Positions 53,978-63,661 of a stretch of DNA of 64,000 bases are shown one piece after another; position 1 is the stretch's first letter; the number at the start of each line of letters is the position of its first letter. This stretch comes from Myxococcales bacterium (GTDB lineage: Bacteria > UBA10199 > 2-02-FULL-44-16 > JAAZCA01): positions 1 through 64,000 of the forward strand of contig JAAZCA010000003.1 of NCBI GenBank assembly GCA_012513515.1, given 5' to 3'. Both the position numbers and the translations under genes were made by a program. The notes below the pieces were generated by a model. The model did no database searches. It saw nothing but the letters and a program-made list of their open reading frames with translations, and was not told the origin of the DNA.

Positions 53978-55809
53978 TCTACAGTTACGCTCTTCGCAAG
54001 ATTTCTGGGTTGGTCTACGTCCGTCCCTTTATGATCGGCTGCAAAATAGGCGATCAGCTGAAGCGGAATAGAAGCGAGAATCGGTGTCATAAATTCATCT
54101 GCAGCGGGTATTCGCACGACCTCGTTGACGGTAAAATTTATTGCTTCATCCCCTTCGCTGGCTACCGCTATCGTGAATGCTCCGCGAGCCTTCACCTCTT
54201 CGATATTAGACAGCATCTTCTCGTAGGACTCGTCCTTCGGGATTATCGCCACGACCGGAACACCGCTGTCTATAAGCGCTATCGGCCCGTGTTTAAGCTC
54301 TCCGGCTGCAAAACCCTCGGAATGAACGTAAGATATCTCTTTGAGCTTCAGCGCGCCCTCTAGCGCGACCGGGAAATTGTGGTTCCTGCCGATGAAGAGA
54401 ACATTTTCAGCCCCGGCTATCATCTCGGCAATATCCTTTATGTGATTGGACTGTTCAAGCACCTCCGCTACCAATCGCGGCAATTTGAGCATCTCCTCGA
54501 CCATGGATCTTATCTGCGCACCGCCAAGGCTGCCGGTCCTCCTGCTGACATCTAGGGCAAACAATACGAGGGCGACGAGCTGGGCCGTGAATGCCTTCGT
54601 GGAGGCGACACCTATTTCGGGGCCGGCATAGGTATAGATGGTAGTATCTGCCATGCGGGTTATCGAACTGCCCAAAACGTTACATATCGCCATGACCGTA
54701 CAGCCTCGCTCCTTTGCGAGTTTTTCCGCGGCTATGGTATCGGCGGTTTCACCCGACTGCGATATAGGCACAATCAATGTCCTGGAATCGAGTATCGGGT
54801 CCCTGTATCTAAACTCGGATGCATAATCGATGGCGACGGGAATTTTCGTAAGAGACTCAATAATATATCTGCCTACCATCGCAGCATGCAGCGATGTCCC
54901 GCACGCGACTATGGCGATTCGATCAAACTTAGGATTGCTGCCGTCGAACAAGCTATCGATCTCCTTGAGCTCGACCACGCCGCGCTCCTTGGAAACACGC
55001 CCGGCAAAAATATCCTGAAACATGTCACGCTGATCGTGTATCTCTTTGAGCATGAAGTGTTTGAACCCGCCCTTTTCTGCCATGACAGGATTCCATGGTA
55101 TATGCTGCTTTTCACGATTTATACGAGTTCCTTCCGAATCATATATTTTAATCTCCCTTGAAGAGACGACCGCATGCTCGCCATCTTCTATGAAGATCAC
55201 CCCTTTTGTGTAAGGGAGCAAAGCGGGTATATCTGAGGCGACATATCTCGAACCGTTACTCTCTCCCAAAACCATAGGACTTCCGGTCTTGGCGATATAG
55301 AGAACGCCGGGCTCCTGCGCGTTCATTATGACCATAGCATATGAACCTCTGAGCCTAGCTAGCGTCTCCCTCAAAGCAGAGAGGGAGTCTCCTCCGTTCC
55401 TTTTGAAATTGTAGTCCATCAGGTGACAGATGACCTCAGTATCAGTCTCGGATGTGAAGCGGTGCCCGCTCGCAGTCAGAGACTCCCTGAGCTCCAGATA
55501 ATTCTCGATGATCCCGTTATGCACCACGACTATGTCGCCGGAGCGATGTGGATGAGCGTTCATCTCGTTGGGATTGCCGTGGGTGGCCCACCGGGTATGA
55601 CCTATTCCTGTATTCCCGACCAGATTACACTCATTCACCATCCTCTCCAAATTGGAGAGTTTTCCCTCCGCACGAACTATCTTTATCTCTCCCGAACTCA
55701 GCACCGCTATGCCGGCGGAATCGTACCCGCGGTATTCCAGCCTCCTCAGTCCATCGATCAGTATGGGCGTCGCCTGCTCAGTACCCACATATCCCATTAT
55801 TCCACACAT
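53974..55809 (-). CDS. glmS: Glutamine-fructose-6-phosphate aminotransferase
   Basis: 611 residues. Catalytic Cys2 (MCGIMGYVG) of the N-terminal glutaminase, then two SIS isomerase domains (about 285-430 and 460-600) with PISQSGETADTI and the C-terminal DQPRNLAKSVTVE. It makes glucosamine-6-phosphate, the entry to UDP-GlcNAc. glmU lies 30 bases upstream, leaving no room for a glmS ribozyme. Confidence 0.97.
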   Translation of the reverse strand: MCGIMGYVGTEQATPILIDGLRRLEYRGYDSAGIAVLSSGEIKIVRAEGKLSNLERMVNECNLVGNTGIGHTRWATHGNPNEMNAHPHRSGDIVVVHNGIIENYLELRESLTASGHRFTSETDTEVICHLMDYNFKRNGGDSLSALRETLARLRGSYAMVIMNAQEPGVLYIAKTGSPMVLGESNGSRYVASDIPALLPYTKGVIFIEDGEHAVVSSREIKIYDSEGTRINREKQHIPWNPVMAEKGGFKHFMLKEIHDQRDMFQDIFAGRVSKERGVVELKEIDSLFDGSNPKFDRIAIVACGTSLHAAMVGRYIIESLTKIPVAIDYASEFRYRDPILDSRTLIVPISQSGETADTIAAEKLAKERGCTVMAICNVLGSSITRMADTTIYTYAGPEIGVASTKAFTAQLVALVLFALDVSRRTGSLGGAQIRSMVEEMLKLPRLVAEVLEQSNHIKDIAEMIAGAENVLFIGRNHNFPVALEGALKLKEISYVHSEGFAAGELKHGPIALIDSGVPVVAIIPKDESYEKMLSNIEEVKARGAFTIAVASEGDEAINFTVNEVVRIPAADEFMTPILASIPLQLIAYFAADHKGTDVDQPRNLAKSVTVE

Positions 55810-55839
55810 AGATTCCTCTCCATTTAAGAAGATATATTT

Positions 55840-57222
55840 CTATTTCTTTTTCTTCCGCCTCTTCGACCAACCCGGCACGACCTTTTGCTGAACCCTCGAC
55901 AGCGCCAGCGCAAACTCCGGGACGTTCTTCGTTATCGTAGAACCAGCTCCTATCGTAGCGCCGCGTCCCACTCTCACCGGGGCCACGAACTGAGTATCGC
56001 TGCCAACAAAAACCCCGTCGCCGATCGAAGTTCTGTACTTGGCAAAACCATCATAGTTGCAGGTAATAGTTCCGCATCCGATGTTAGCGCCTGCGCCTAT
56101 CACCGCATCGCCGAGATAGGTCAGATGATTGGCTTTTGATCCATCCTTCATCGTACATTTCTTCAGCTCAACAAAATTTCCAATGCGAACATTCTTGCCG
56201 ACTTTGGAATCCGGTCTCACCCTTGCGAATGGCCCGAGTATCGCTCCACCTCCAATCGTGCTTTTTTCTATAACGCTGTGTGCCTTTATATGAACCCCGT
56301 CGCCGACCACTGAGTCCTTTATGACCACCCCGTTTTCGATTATGCAATCACAGCCTATCCTTGTATTGCCTGAGATGAATGTGTAGGGCATCACCGTCGT
56401 ATCTGCGCCTATCTTCACCCCGAAGTCTATATTCGTATTTCTGCTGTCTAGGATCCCCACGCCTCCCAGCATATGCGCAGCGTTGATCCTTTCAATCATC
56501 AACTCGCGCACCCTGGACATATCGATGCGCGTGTTGATTCCAAGAAAGTCCGTAGCAGGCTCCCCGCTCCAAGCAGTGACGCTCACCCCCTCTTTGAGGG
56601 CTATGCCCACAAGATCGGTGATATAGTACTCGCCCTTCGCATTCTTATTGGAGAGCTTCTTCAGGGATTTGAAAAGCCACTGGGCATCGAAGCACATAAT
56701 TCCAGAGTTGACCTCCCTAATCTTTAGCTCCTCTTCGTCGGCGTCCCTGGCCTCGACGATTTTGACGACCTTGCCGTCCAGATCGCGAACTATCCGACCA
56801 TAGCTGCCCGGCTCTTGGAGGTTCATCGTCAGAATGCCCATAGTAGAACCCTTTTCCGAAACGTATTTCAGAAAAGATGAAATCACCTCGCCTCGTATCA
56901 GCGGCACATCGGCGCACAGTGAAAGCGCATACCCCTTGAAGCCCTTGAGAGCTTTTCCGGCTGCCTGAACGGCATTGCCGGTGCCAAGCGGCTGCCTCTG
57001 TACAGCATCTTCAAGGCGATTGTTAAGAATGTATTCCTTCACATCCCTCTGCGACGGCCCCCTAACGACTATTACCCTGTCAGAGCCAACCTCTCGCCTC
57101 ACCACATCCACAACGTAGGAAATGACTGGGCGCCCCAAGAGGTCGTGCAGCACCTTCGACTTTTTGGATTTCATCCTAGTGCTTTTACCTGCAGCGAGTA
57201 TGATAGCGGCGACCTTAGCCAT
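55840..57222 (-). CDS. glmU: Bifunctional GlmU: N-acetylglucosamine-1-phosphate uridyltransferase / glucosamine-1-phosphate acetyltransferase
   Basis: 460 residues. The uridyltransferase domain begins IILAAGKSTRMKSKKSKVLHDL (6-27) with LCADVPLI; the left-handed beta-helix acetyltransferase (about 250-440) has the hexapeptide repeats and NFVELKKC, AGANIGCGTITCNYDG and SDTQFVAPVRVG. The basic tail SKRRKKKK is unremarkable. GGAGGG precedes the ATG. First gene of the glmU-glmS-pcrA run. Confidence 0.97.
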   Translation of the reverse strand: MAKVAAIILAAGKSTRMKSKKSKVLHDLLGRPVISYVVDVVRREVGSDRVIVVRGPSQRDVKEYILNNRLEDAVQRQPLGTGNAVQAAGKALKGFKGYALSLCADVPLIRGEVISSFLKYVSEKGSTMGILTMNLQEPGSYGRIVRDLDGKVVKIVEARDADEEELKIREVNSGIMCFDAQWLFKSLKKLSNKNAKGEYYITDLVGIALKEGVSVTAWSGEPATDFLGINTRIDMSRVRELMIERINAAHMLGGVGILDSRNTNIDFGVKIGADTTVMPYTFISGNTRIGCDCIIENGVVIKDSVVGDGVHIKAHSVIEKSTIGGGAILGPFARVRPDSKVGKNVRIGNFVELKKCTMKDGSKANHLTYLGDAVIGAGANIGCGTITCNYDGFAKYRTSIGDGVFVGSDTQFVAPVRVGRGATIGAGSTITKNVPEFALALSRVQQKVVPGWSKRRKKKK

Positions 57223-57374
57223 CTAACCCTCCGTTTTTATTAACTTATTCATTTAAAGCCGAATTTTTAAAATTTCAGCGCTTATATAATCAGGGGGATC
57301 GGAATACAAGCCTCATTTTGACATTATATGTCGGCATGTGATAGGCCAATCGTGCTGGAAAACGGAGGGAGAAG

Positions 57375-57929
57375 ATGAGCACCACACAGCAGACCATATC
57401 GAGGCAGCTTGGCATATTCAGGCCGCTGACCAGGATCCCCAGATCCAGCCTCTTCAACTTTGCGGCAATTCTCCTGCTGTTCCTCTTCATATTTACCCTC
57501 CAGAAGCTGAGCGACCGGATAACACCCGCCGACACAGCATCAAAACCTTCCGCCCCAGCCGCAGCATCTGCATTAACTGCTACCCCGACGACAACTGCGC
57601 AGAGGCAGGAGATCGCAGGAGAAGCGATAAGCCGGAAGAAGCTGGTCTTGCCAGAGATAAAACCGGAGGTAGAAAAGACACCCGAAGTCTCAATCGCCAT
57701 CGGCAACGCTAAACCAAAAACCGCAAACGTTCCATCCGGGCATGCCGTGGAAGAGCTCGATAGCCACGAGGCCCGCATGATCTATTTGAATCAGAACAGA
57801 AGCTATTTTCAAAATTCCACCCAACCGAGCGAAATCGGTCGGCCTCAAATCGTCCATCATGCGCTGGCGCTTCAAAAGACCGAAGACGACACGGAATATT
57901 TTATACCATTCGAAGAGAATGCCAAATAG
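57375..57929 (+). CDS. Unknown single-pass membrane protein
   Basis: 184 residues. A membrane helix at about 26-45 (LFNFAAILLLFLFIFTLQKL) follows a basic N-terminus; then a Pro/Ala/Thr-rich linker (50-85) and a less biased end (120-184). Probably anchored with most of the chain in the periplasm. GGAGGG lies six bases before the ATG. No family recognised. It lies 23 bases before tldD on the same strand. TTGACA at 57,318-57,323 may be part of the shared promoter. Confidence 0.7.
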   Translation: MSTTQQTISRQLGIFRPLTRIPRSSLFNFAAILLLFLFIFTLQKLSDRITPADTASKPSAPAAASALTATPTTTAQRQEIAGEAISRKKLVLPEIKPEVEKTPEVSIAIGNAKPKTANVPSGHAVEELDSHEARMIYLNQNRSYFQNSTQPSEIGRPQIVHHALALQKTEDDTEYFIPFEENAK

Positions 57930-57952
57930 AGAGATCCGACCGATCACGACAA

Positions 57953-59335
57953 ATGATAAATCAACATCCTGTAGATAAAATCATTCAGACGGCGATGAGA
58001 TACGGAGCCGACTTTGCCGAGGTCTTCATCGAACAGAAGCGTTCAACGACCATAACCCTCGACAATAGGAAGATCGAAAATGCTTCATCATTTTTCGACC
58101 ACGGGATAGGGATCAGAGTCATATCCGAGGGAAGAACTGCATACGGAGCCACCAACGACCTTTCAAAAAAAGCACTGCTGGAAATGGCAAAGTCCGTCGG
58201 AAAAGCCGTGAGGGCTAAAAACGCGGACGTAAAAAAAATAACGCTGGTTGAGATGGCTCCGGAATCTCCATCGATGGTCAAGCATCATCCATCCGGAGTC
58301 AAACTCGAAGAGAAATGCGAGATAGTCAAGAGGGCCAACGAAACGGCGTGGAGCGCAGGCACCGCGATATGTCAGGTTAAAATAACCTACAGAGACGCAG
58401 TGCGTAGGATACTGATAGCGTCATCATCGGGAACATATGCGATCGATGAACAAGTAGGCACCGCGCTTCTGGTTCAAACTGTCGCAGCCGACAAAGAAGT
58501 CCTTCAAACAGGATACGAGGTCATCGGCGGAAGCCTTGGCTTCGAAACATTCGACGAAACGATGCCTGAAGAAATAGCCGAGCGCGCCGCCAAGAGAGCG
58601 CTACGGAATCTGAAGGCCCGCCCGGCCCCGGCCGGCAAGATGCCCGTAATAATCGCCGGCGAAGCAGGCGGAACGATGATCCACGAGGCGGTCGGGCACG
58701 GTCTTGAGGCCGACCTCGCTCTCGACGGAAACTCCGTGTACTCAGGAAAAATCGGAGAACAGGTTGCCAGCCCGCTTGTGACCGTCATAGACGACTCAAC
58801 TCTGCAGGGGAAAAGGGGCACATTCACGTTCGACGACGAGGGGACCTGCGCAAAGCGCACGGTCCTGATCGAAAAAGGAATTCTAAAAAATTATATGTCC
58901 GACAACATCAGGGCACAGAGGTCAAAAAGCGTCTCTACAGGAAATGCCAGGCGCGAAAGCTACAGGGTCCCGCCGATAGTCAGGATGACCAACACGATCA
59001 TCGCCCCAGGCTACGACGATGCAGCCGCGATACTGCGCGACACTGAATCCGGGCTCTTCGTAAAACGCATGGGAGGCGGCCAGGTCAACACGATCAATGG
59101 AGATTTCGTATTCGACGTTCAAGAAGGTTATCTCATTGAAGAGGGGAAGCTGGGAGATCAGGTCCGCGGGGCAACTCTCATAGGAAACGGTCCCAAGATA
59201 CTCATGGAGATAGACCGCATAGCGACCGACCTCGGCTTTTCAATCGGCACCTGCGGCAAGAGTGGGCAGGAAGCACCTGTGTCATGCGGACAGCCGACGC
59301 TCAGGATACCTGAAATAGTTGTGGGAGGCATGTAG
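57953..59335 (+). CDS. tldD: TldD-family metalloprotease
   Basis: 460 residues. TldD works with TldE/PmbA as a cytoplasmic zinc protease that cleaves unfolded or leader-bearing peptides. The HExxxH motif HEAVGH is at about 243-248 in GGTMIHEAVGHGLEADLA. VEEGYLIEEGK-like ending (VQEGYLIEEGKLGDQVRG) and TCGKSGQ are further family marks. No pmbA is present in the window. The start ATG lacks a strong RBS. Confidence 0.93.
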   Translation: MINQHPVDKIIQTAMRYGADFAEVFIEQKRSTTITLDNRKIENASSFFDHGIGIRVISEGRTAYGATNDLSKKALLEMAKSVGKAVRAKNADVKKITLVEMAPESPSMVKHHPSGVKLEEKCEIVKRANETAWSAGTAICQVKITYRDAVRRILIASSSGTYAIDEQVGTALLVQTVAADKEVLQTGYEVIGGSLGFETFDETMPEEIAERAAKRALRNLKARPAPAGKMPVIIAGEAGGTMIHEAVGHGLEADLALDGNSVYSGKIGEQVASPLVTVIDDSTLQGKRGTFTFDDEGTCAKRTVLIEKGILKNYMSDNIRAQRSKSVSTGNARRESYRVPPIVRMTNTIIAPGYDDAAAILRDTESGLFVKRMGGGQVNTINGDFVFDVQEGYLIEEGKLGDQVRGATLIGNGPKILMEIDRIATDLGFSIGTCGKSGQEAPVSCGQPTLRIPEIVVGGM

Positions 59336-59356
59336 TACAGATCATCCAAAAGAAGA

Positions 59357-59590
59357 TCACTTCCCGCACAGACTATCCCCGACTATCTCTTTTCCCCCAC
59401 CTACGAATCCTTCCGGAATGGCGCACTCATTACGAGGAATCCAGGTATATTCTTCACAGCATTTCACCATCATCGCGCCGAATCCGTAGGACTCACAACA
59501 TACCATGTCCGGCGCTGAGAGATCCTCGTTACATGAAAAAGAAGAGATTCCTAACAAAATCAGCGCTAGAACTATAGTGATCCTTTTCAT
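59357..59590 (-). CDS. Small Cys-rich exported protein
   Basis: 77 residues from ATG 59,590, with GGAG six bases upstream. Hydrophobic signal MKRITIVLALILLGISSFSC; Cys20 could be a lipidation site, but the -3 residue is Ser, so it may be a plain signal peptide. The mature part has Cys at 31, 32, 44, 45, 56 and 75, suggesting disulfides. Last gene on the minus strand of the pgeF set; its stop faces the tldD stop 21 bases away. Function unknown. Confidence 0.6.
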   Translation of the reverse strand: MKRITIVLALILLGISSFSCNEDLSAPDMVCCESYGFGAMMVKCCEEYTWIPRNECAIPEGFVGGGKEIVGDSLCGK

Positions 59591-59607
59591 AATCGGCTCC
59601 ATCCTTA

Positions 59608-60303
59608 TCATGCGATCATTATGAAGTTATGCTGCCGTCCCTCTTCATTTTTGTCCCGGCGGTAGGAGTTAAAGGCATCTTCACAGAAGGTGCATCTATC
59701 AGAGACATCTATAGATGAAGCCGGCACCCCTGCGGCCTCAAGCAAAAGCCTGTTAGCCGCCTTGAGATCCGCATGAGATGAATCGATGCACCACGAATCC
59801 CCTATCCGAAGGCTGGACAATGCGTCTATGACTTCGCCCCCCACCTCGTAACACCTTCCGCATATGGAAGGTCCTATAGCGGCAACCAGATTCCCGGGGT
59901 CAACGCTGAAGGCATCGCGCATCGCAGCGATCGTCTTACCTACGATATTTCCTGCACTGCCCCGCCAGCCCGCGTGGACCGCTGCGACCGCGCAGGCATC
60001 CCGGTCGGCGAGAAGTATCGGAACGCAATCGGCGGTCCTCACGAAGCACACTATTCCCGGTCTGTCGCTTATGAATGCATCTCCCTTTATGATGAGAGAT
60101 TCCTTCGACCGCATAAGGTAGTGTACGGTACTGCCATGAACTTGGTCGGTCTGAAATACAAAGTGGTCTTTGACCCCGATGGCATCGAGATATTCCGGCC
60201 CCGTAATGCCGCGAAGGCCGAAGCCGTGGACAATTCCATCGATTTTCTCGATGAGATCAGAATAGATCAAAGTGTAATTGCCGGCCTTTTTTTCAAACAT
60301 CAT
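59608..60303 (-). CDS. pgeF: Polyphenol oxidase / purine nucleoside phosphorylase-like protein (PgeF, LACC1 fold)
   Basis: 231 residues from ATG 60,303 (a G-rich GGGGGAG directly precedes it). The metal-binding set is intact: QVHGSTVH near 62-69, RTADCVPILLAD near 95-106 and AAVHAGWRGSAG near 112-123. Relatives act on purine nucleosides and remove mis-made peptidoglycan precursors containing L-serine. Its start overlaps the stop of the rluD-like gene by four bases. Confidence 0.88.
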   Translation of the reverse strand: MMFEKKAGNYTLIYSDLIEKIDGIVHGFGLRGITGPEYLDAIGVKDHFVFQTDQVHGSTVHYLMRSKESLIIKGDAFISDRPGIVCFVRTADCVPILLADRDACAVAAVHAGWRGSAGNIVGKTIAAMRDAFSVDPGNLVAAIGPSICGRCYEVGGEVIDALSSLRIGDSWCIDSSHADLKAANRLLLEAAGVPASSIDVSDRCTFCEDAFNSYRRDKNEEGRQHNFIMIA

Positions 60304-61301
60304 CTCCCCCCACTGCAAAGATTTCTGAGAGAACAAAGCATGGATGCAAAGTCTTTCGCTATCTCAGATTCAAATTCCATAAATTCGCCGGATTTAGGGT
60401 GATAAAATCCAAGCTTCCAGGCATGAAGCGCAGGCCTCGAAAAGGATGCGACGGCTTCCATAAGTTGACTCTTCGTAAGACGCTTTATCTTTTTTTCACC
60501 CCCATAAACCGGATCACCGACGAGAGGGTGAGAACCTTCGGCAAAATGAACGCGTATCTGGTGAGTGCGACCGGTATGAAGGGTGACCTCAACGAGGGTC
60601 AGATGTTTATAAAACCTTTCGACAACTCTCCATTCTGTGAGGGCCTGCCTCCCAATCCTGCTCCTCGACGAAAATTTCTTTCTGTCTCTTTGAGACCTTC
60701 CTATCGGAGAATCGAAAAACCCCTTATCCCCCTGCATTGATCCATACACAAGCGCCAGATAAATTTTTTTTACCTTTCTAGATTTGAACTGATTTGAAAG
60801 CGAATTGTGCGCTGCATCGTTTTTTGCAGCAACTATGGTTCCGCTCGTACCGACATCCAGCCTATGAACTATGCCGGCGCGTATTTTACCGCCTATCCCG
60901 GAAAGATTTTTGCAGTGTGCCAGCAGAGCGTTCACGAGGGTGCCATCCCTGTGGCCCGCCGCAGGATGAACGACCATTCCTGCTGGCTTATTCACGACTA
61001 TAACATCATCATCCTCATATATAACATCGAGAGGTATATCCTGTGCAAAACCTTCGGAAGATTTAGGCGGAGGAATCAAAACCTCGACCACATCCCCATC
61101 TTTGACCTTGAATGCAGGCTTTTTTATCTCCCCCGAAACAGTTACGTCGCCGTTTAAAATCAGGGCGCCAGCTCTTGAGCGAGATATGCCGGAAATTTTT
61201 TCGGACACAAACATATCCAGACGAAGCCCTTCGTCGTTTTTTTCAACAGCAATCCTCTCTTTTATGGAGTCCATGATGGCATCAGCTCTCAAGTTCGACA
61301 T
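60300..61301 (-). CDS. RluD-type pseudouridine synthase
   Basis: 333 residues. An S4 RNA-binding domain (about 25-80, RLDMFVSEKISGISRSRAGA) precedes the synthase, with the catalytic Asp in GIVHRLDVGTSG, where most relatives have HRLDKDTSG. Further motifs are VNKPAGMVVHP, TLVNALLAHC and GRTHQIRVH. It modifies uridines in 23S rRNA in its family; the exact sites are unknown. Start could also be ATG 61,274. It overlaps the HNH gene by 20 bases. Confidence 0.93.
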   Translation of the reverse strand: MSNLRADAIMDSIKERIAVEKNDEGLRLDMFVSEKISGISRSRAGALILNGDVTVSGEIKKPAFKVKDGDVVEVLIPPPKSSEGFAQDIPLDVIYEDDDVIVVNKPAGMVVHPAAGHRDGTLVNALLAHCKNLSGIGGKIRAGIVHRLDVGTSGTIVAAKNDAAHNSLSNQFKSRKVKKIYLALVYGSMQGDKGFFDSPIGRSQRDRKKFSSRSRIGRQALTEWRVVERFYKHLTLVEVTLHTGRTHQIRVHFAEGSHPLVGDPVYGGEKKIKRLTKSQLMEAVASFSRPALHAWKLGFYHPKSGEFMEFESEIAKDFASMLCSLRNLCSGGR

Positions 61302-61875
61302 TCCAGTAGCTGAAGTCGACCATATTTACAAACGGCTTCCATTCCTCATAACCGGAAAGAAGATTCAAACCCGAGAACGGGGTCATATGAGGACGCACCG
61401 GTTTTTTGAGAAGACGCATGCCGGCCTCTTCCGGAGTGCATCCACCTTTTGTCAGGTTGCACTTGCGGCAGCTAGCGACAACATTTTCCCATGTCGTGCT
61501 GCCACCGCGAGAACGAGGGATCACGTGGTCGATGTTTAGCTGCGTGCGTTTGAACCTAAGGCCGCAATACTGGCAGGTGTAATTGTCGCGAAGCATTATA
61601 TTCATACGCGAAAAACGAACGGTCCTCTTTGGAAGTCGGTCGTAGGTGGCGAGTATCAAGACGCGCGGCACGCGTATCGCCTTGCCGATAACTCCCACGG
61701 TTTCATCATTGACGCTGGCAGAAAGCTCGGCCCAGCTTTTGAAATCGAATGTCTTGAATTCGCGATCGACGGCATGCGCAATGCCTGAGACGAGCATGCA
61801 GAAAGCCCTGCGCACGGTCACTACGTTGACCGGCATATAGTGTTTATTCAGGACTAGAACCGACGAGGATAACAT
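61282..61875 (-). CDS. HNH endonuclease-family protein
   Basis: 197 residues. HNH nuclease motif with zinc ligands: CQYCG near 103-107, IDHVIPRSRGGSTTWENVV and CRKC near 136-139. The N-terminal part begins SVLVLNKHYMPVNVVTVRRA, a form seen in chromosomal, non-mobile HNH proteins. The role is unknown; nothing around it suggests an intron or phage. Lies 39 bases after pyrD. Confidence 0.88.
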   Translation of the reverse strand: MLSSSVLVLNKHYMPVNVVTVRRAFCMLVSGIAHAVDREFKTFDFKSWAELSASVNDETVGVIGKAIRVPRVLILATYDRLPKRTVRFSRMNIMLRDNYTCQYCGLRFKRTQLNIDHVIPRSRGGSTTWENVVASCRKCNLTKGGCTPEEAGMRLLKKPVRPHMTPFSGLNLLSGYEEWKPFVNMVDFSYWNVELES

Positions 61876-61914
61876 CGGCCCGATGGTATCCTGAAATAGG
61901 CGTCAGATCAAGCT

Positions 61915-62838
61915 TTAGCTGGTTAAAGACCTCATCTTCCCGCGTATCTGATCGATCGATGTAAAACCGTGGGTCAAGCAATAATTCTTAATTCCGCTCA
62001 CGATATCCCATGCGGTGGAAGGTTTAACAAAATTTGCAGTGCCGACCTGTATTGCCGACGCACCGGCGAGCAAAAATTCGGCGGCATCAGAGGAGTTCAT
62101 TATTCCGCCAAGCCCAACTATAGGAATTTTAACCGCACGAGAGGCATCGTACACCAGTTTCAGGGCTATCGGCTTGACCGCAGGGCCGGAAAGACCGCCG
62201 CTACCGTTGGTGAGGACCGGTTTCATCCTCACCGAATCGATCGCCATAGCGGGAACTGTGTTTATGAGCGACAATGCATCGGCCCCGACATCTTCCATGG
62301 CACGCGCCATCTGTCGAATATCGGAGACCTGAGGCGAGAGCTTCACCATCAGAAAACCACCGTAGGATTTGCGGACTCTGTCGATGACTTTTTTTGCCAT
62401 CTCGGGATCGGTGCCGAACTGAACTCCGCCAGCCTTCACATTTGGACAGGAGATATTAACCTCGATCCCGGCGATGCCATTCACTCCTTCGAAAGAGCTG
62501 GAGACCTCCTCGTACTCTTCAATGCTGGAGCCGAAGACGTTGACGATGACCGTCGCCATTTTCGATACGAGAAATGGAAGCTTTTCGGAGAGAAATTTTT
62601 CAACCCCGACATTGGCAAGGCCGATGGCATTGATCATCCCAGATGGGGTCTCGACGATGCGAGGCATCGGGTTCCCTTCGCGGGGCTTCAGAGATATTCC
62701 CTTGGTGACGACAGCGCCAAGCGCCGCGAGATTGAACATCTCGGAAAATTCCTCGCCATATCCGAAGGTGCCCGAAGCGACCATGACGGGATTTTTAAGT
62801 TCGAGTTTGCCTATTCTGGTTTTAAGTAAATCGGGCAT
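61915..62838 (-). CDS. pyrD: Dihydroorotate dehydrogenase, class 1B catalytic subunit
   Basis: 307 residues, FMN-binding TIM barrel. VASGTFGYGEEFSEM near 21-35, VNISCPNVKAGG with the class 1 catalytic Cys, NGSGGLSGPAVKPIAL and VGLGGIMNSSDAAEFLLAGA. Converts dihydroorotate to orotate in pyrimidine synthesis. pyrK directly upstream shows it is the NAD-linked class 1B enzyme. Confidence 0.96.
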   Translation of the reverse strand: MPDLLKTRIGKLELKNPVMVASGTFGYGEEFSEMFNLAALGAVVTKGISLKPREGNPMPRIVETPSGMINAIGLANVGVEKFLSEKLPFLVSKMATVIVNVFGSSIEEYEEVSSSFEGVNGIAGIEVNISCPNVKAGGVQFGTDPEMAKKVIDRVRKSYGGFLMVKLSPQVSDIRQMARAMEDVGADALSLINTVPAMAIDSVRMKPVLTNGSGGLSGPAVKPIALKLVYDASRAVKIPIVGLGGIMNSSDAAEFLLAGASAIQVGTANFVKPSTAWDIVSGIKNYCLTHGFTSIDQIRGKMRSLTS

Positions 62839-62867
62839 CGTTTATCTTCTCCATCGCGGAAAAATCA

Positions 62868-63641
62868 TTAGCCGTTATCCCACATCAGATCATTCACGTC
62901 AAAAACCGGTCCCTCGCGGCAGGTCCTCACGTAACCGCCGGATACATCTTTGCACACGCAGCCGAGACATACCCCTATCCCGCACCCCATGTATCTCTCG
63001 GTGGAAACCTGTGCGGGCAATGAATTCTTTTTTGAAATTGCTGCTACTGCCTTCAGCAAGCCTTCCGGACCGCATGCGAAGATGGAGGGTGAATAGAAAG
63101 ATGCAAGTTCCGCACACAGAAGCTCGGTGATCAACCCGCACCTTCCCAAAGAACCATCTTCGGTAGAAAGATGAACAGCGACTCCGATCTCATCCAGTTG
63201 ATCGATATAAAAAAGATCGCTGCGGCTCTTTCCGCCGTAGAACAGATGGGGAGAATAACCGTTTTCACGAAGCAGCGAGGCAAGCCCGAAAATGGGAGCT
63301 ATCCCGTATCCTCCCGCGATTAGAAGCGGGGTCGAATTCGACTCGAGCTTTGAGATATCGAACCCATGTCCGCAGGGGCCTAAAACATCTATCTCCGTTT
63401 CTCTCTTCGCCTCCGCAAGCAGACGAGTTCCTCTGCCGACTACTTTGTAGCATATTTCGAGTTCACCTTTGGAAAGTCCCGCGATTCCAAAGGGCCTGCG
63501 CAGAAAGACCTCATTGCCAGGAATGGAAAGCATGACGAACTGACCCGGCACGAATCCTTCCCAGGCGACGCGAATGCGCATCATATGAAGGTTATCGCTC
63601 ACCTTTTCATTCAGGGAAATTTTGCAGCGTTCATCTTTCAA
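62868..63641 (-). CDS. pyrK: Dihydroorotate dehydrogenase electron-transfer subunit PyrK
   Basis: 257 residues from TTG 63,641, where GGAGG lies four bases upstream and just after the rimI stop; an in-frame GTG at 63,680 would overlap rimI. FAD-binding RRPFGIA and NAD-binding GGYGIAPI regions are followed by the [2Fe-2S] site CGIGVCLGCVCK with a later Cys (RTC). It passes electrons from PyrD to NAD+. pyrD follows by 29 bases. Confidence 0.93.
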   Translation of the reverse strand: MKDERCKISLNEKVSDNLHMMRIRVAWEGFVPGQFVMLSIPGNEVFLRRPFGIAGLSKGELEICYKVVGRGTRLLAEAKRETEIDVLGPCGHGFDISKLESNSTPLLIAGGYGIAPIFGLASLLRENGYSPHLFYGGKSRSDLFYIDQLDEIGVAVHLSTEDGSLGRCGLITELLCAELASFYSPSIFACGPEGLLKAVAAISKKNSLPAQVSTERYMGCGIGVCLGCVCKDVSGGYVRTCREGPVFDVNDLMWDNG

Positions 63642-63661
63642 TCGACCTCCGGCATCGAAAT

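Noticed and set aside
55809-55840. glmS ribozyme upstream of glmS
   Set aside because: Only 30 bases separate glmU and glmS, far too few for the ribozyme.
61282-61875. HNH protein as a homing or phage nuclease
   Set aside because: It lies in a housekeeping operon with no intron, intein, phage or repeat features around it.
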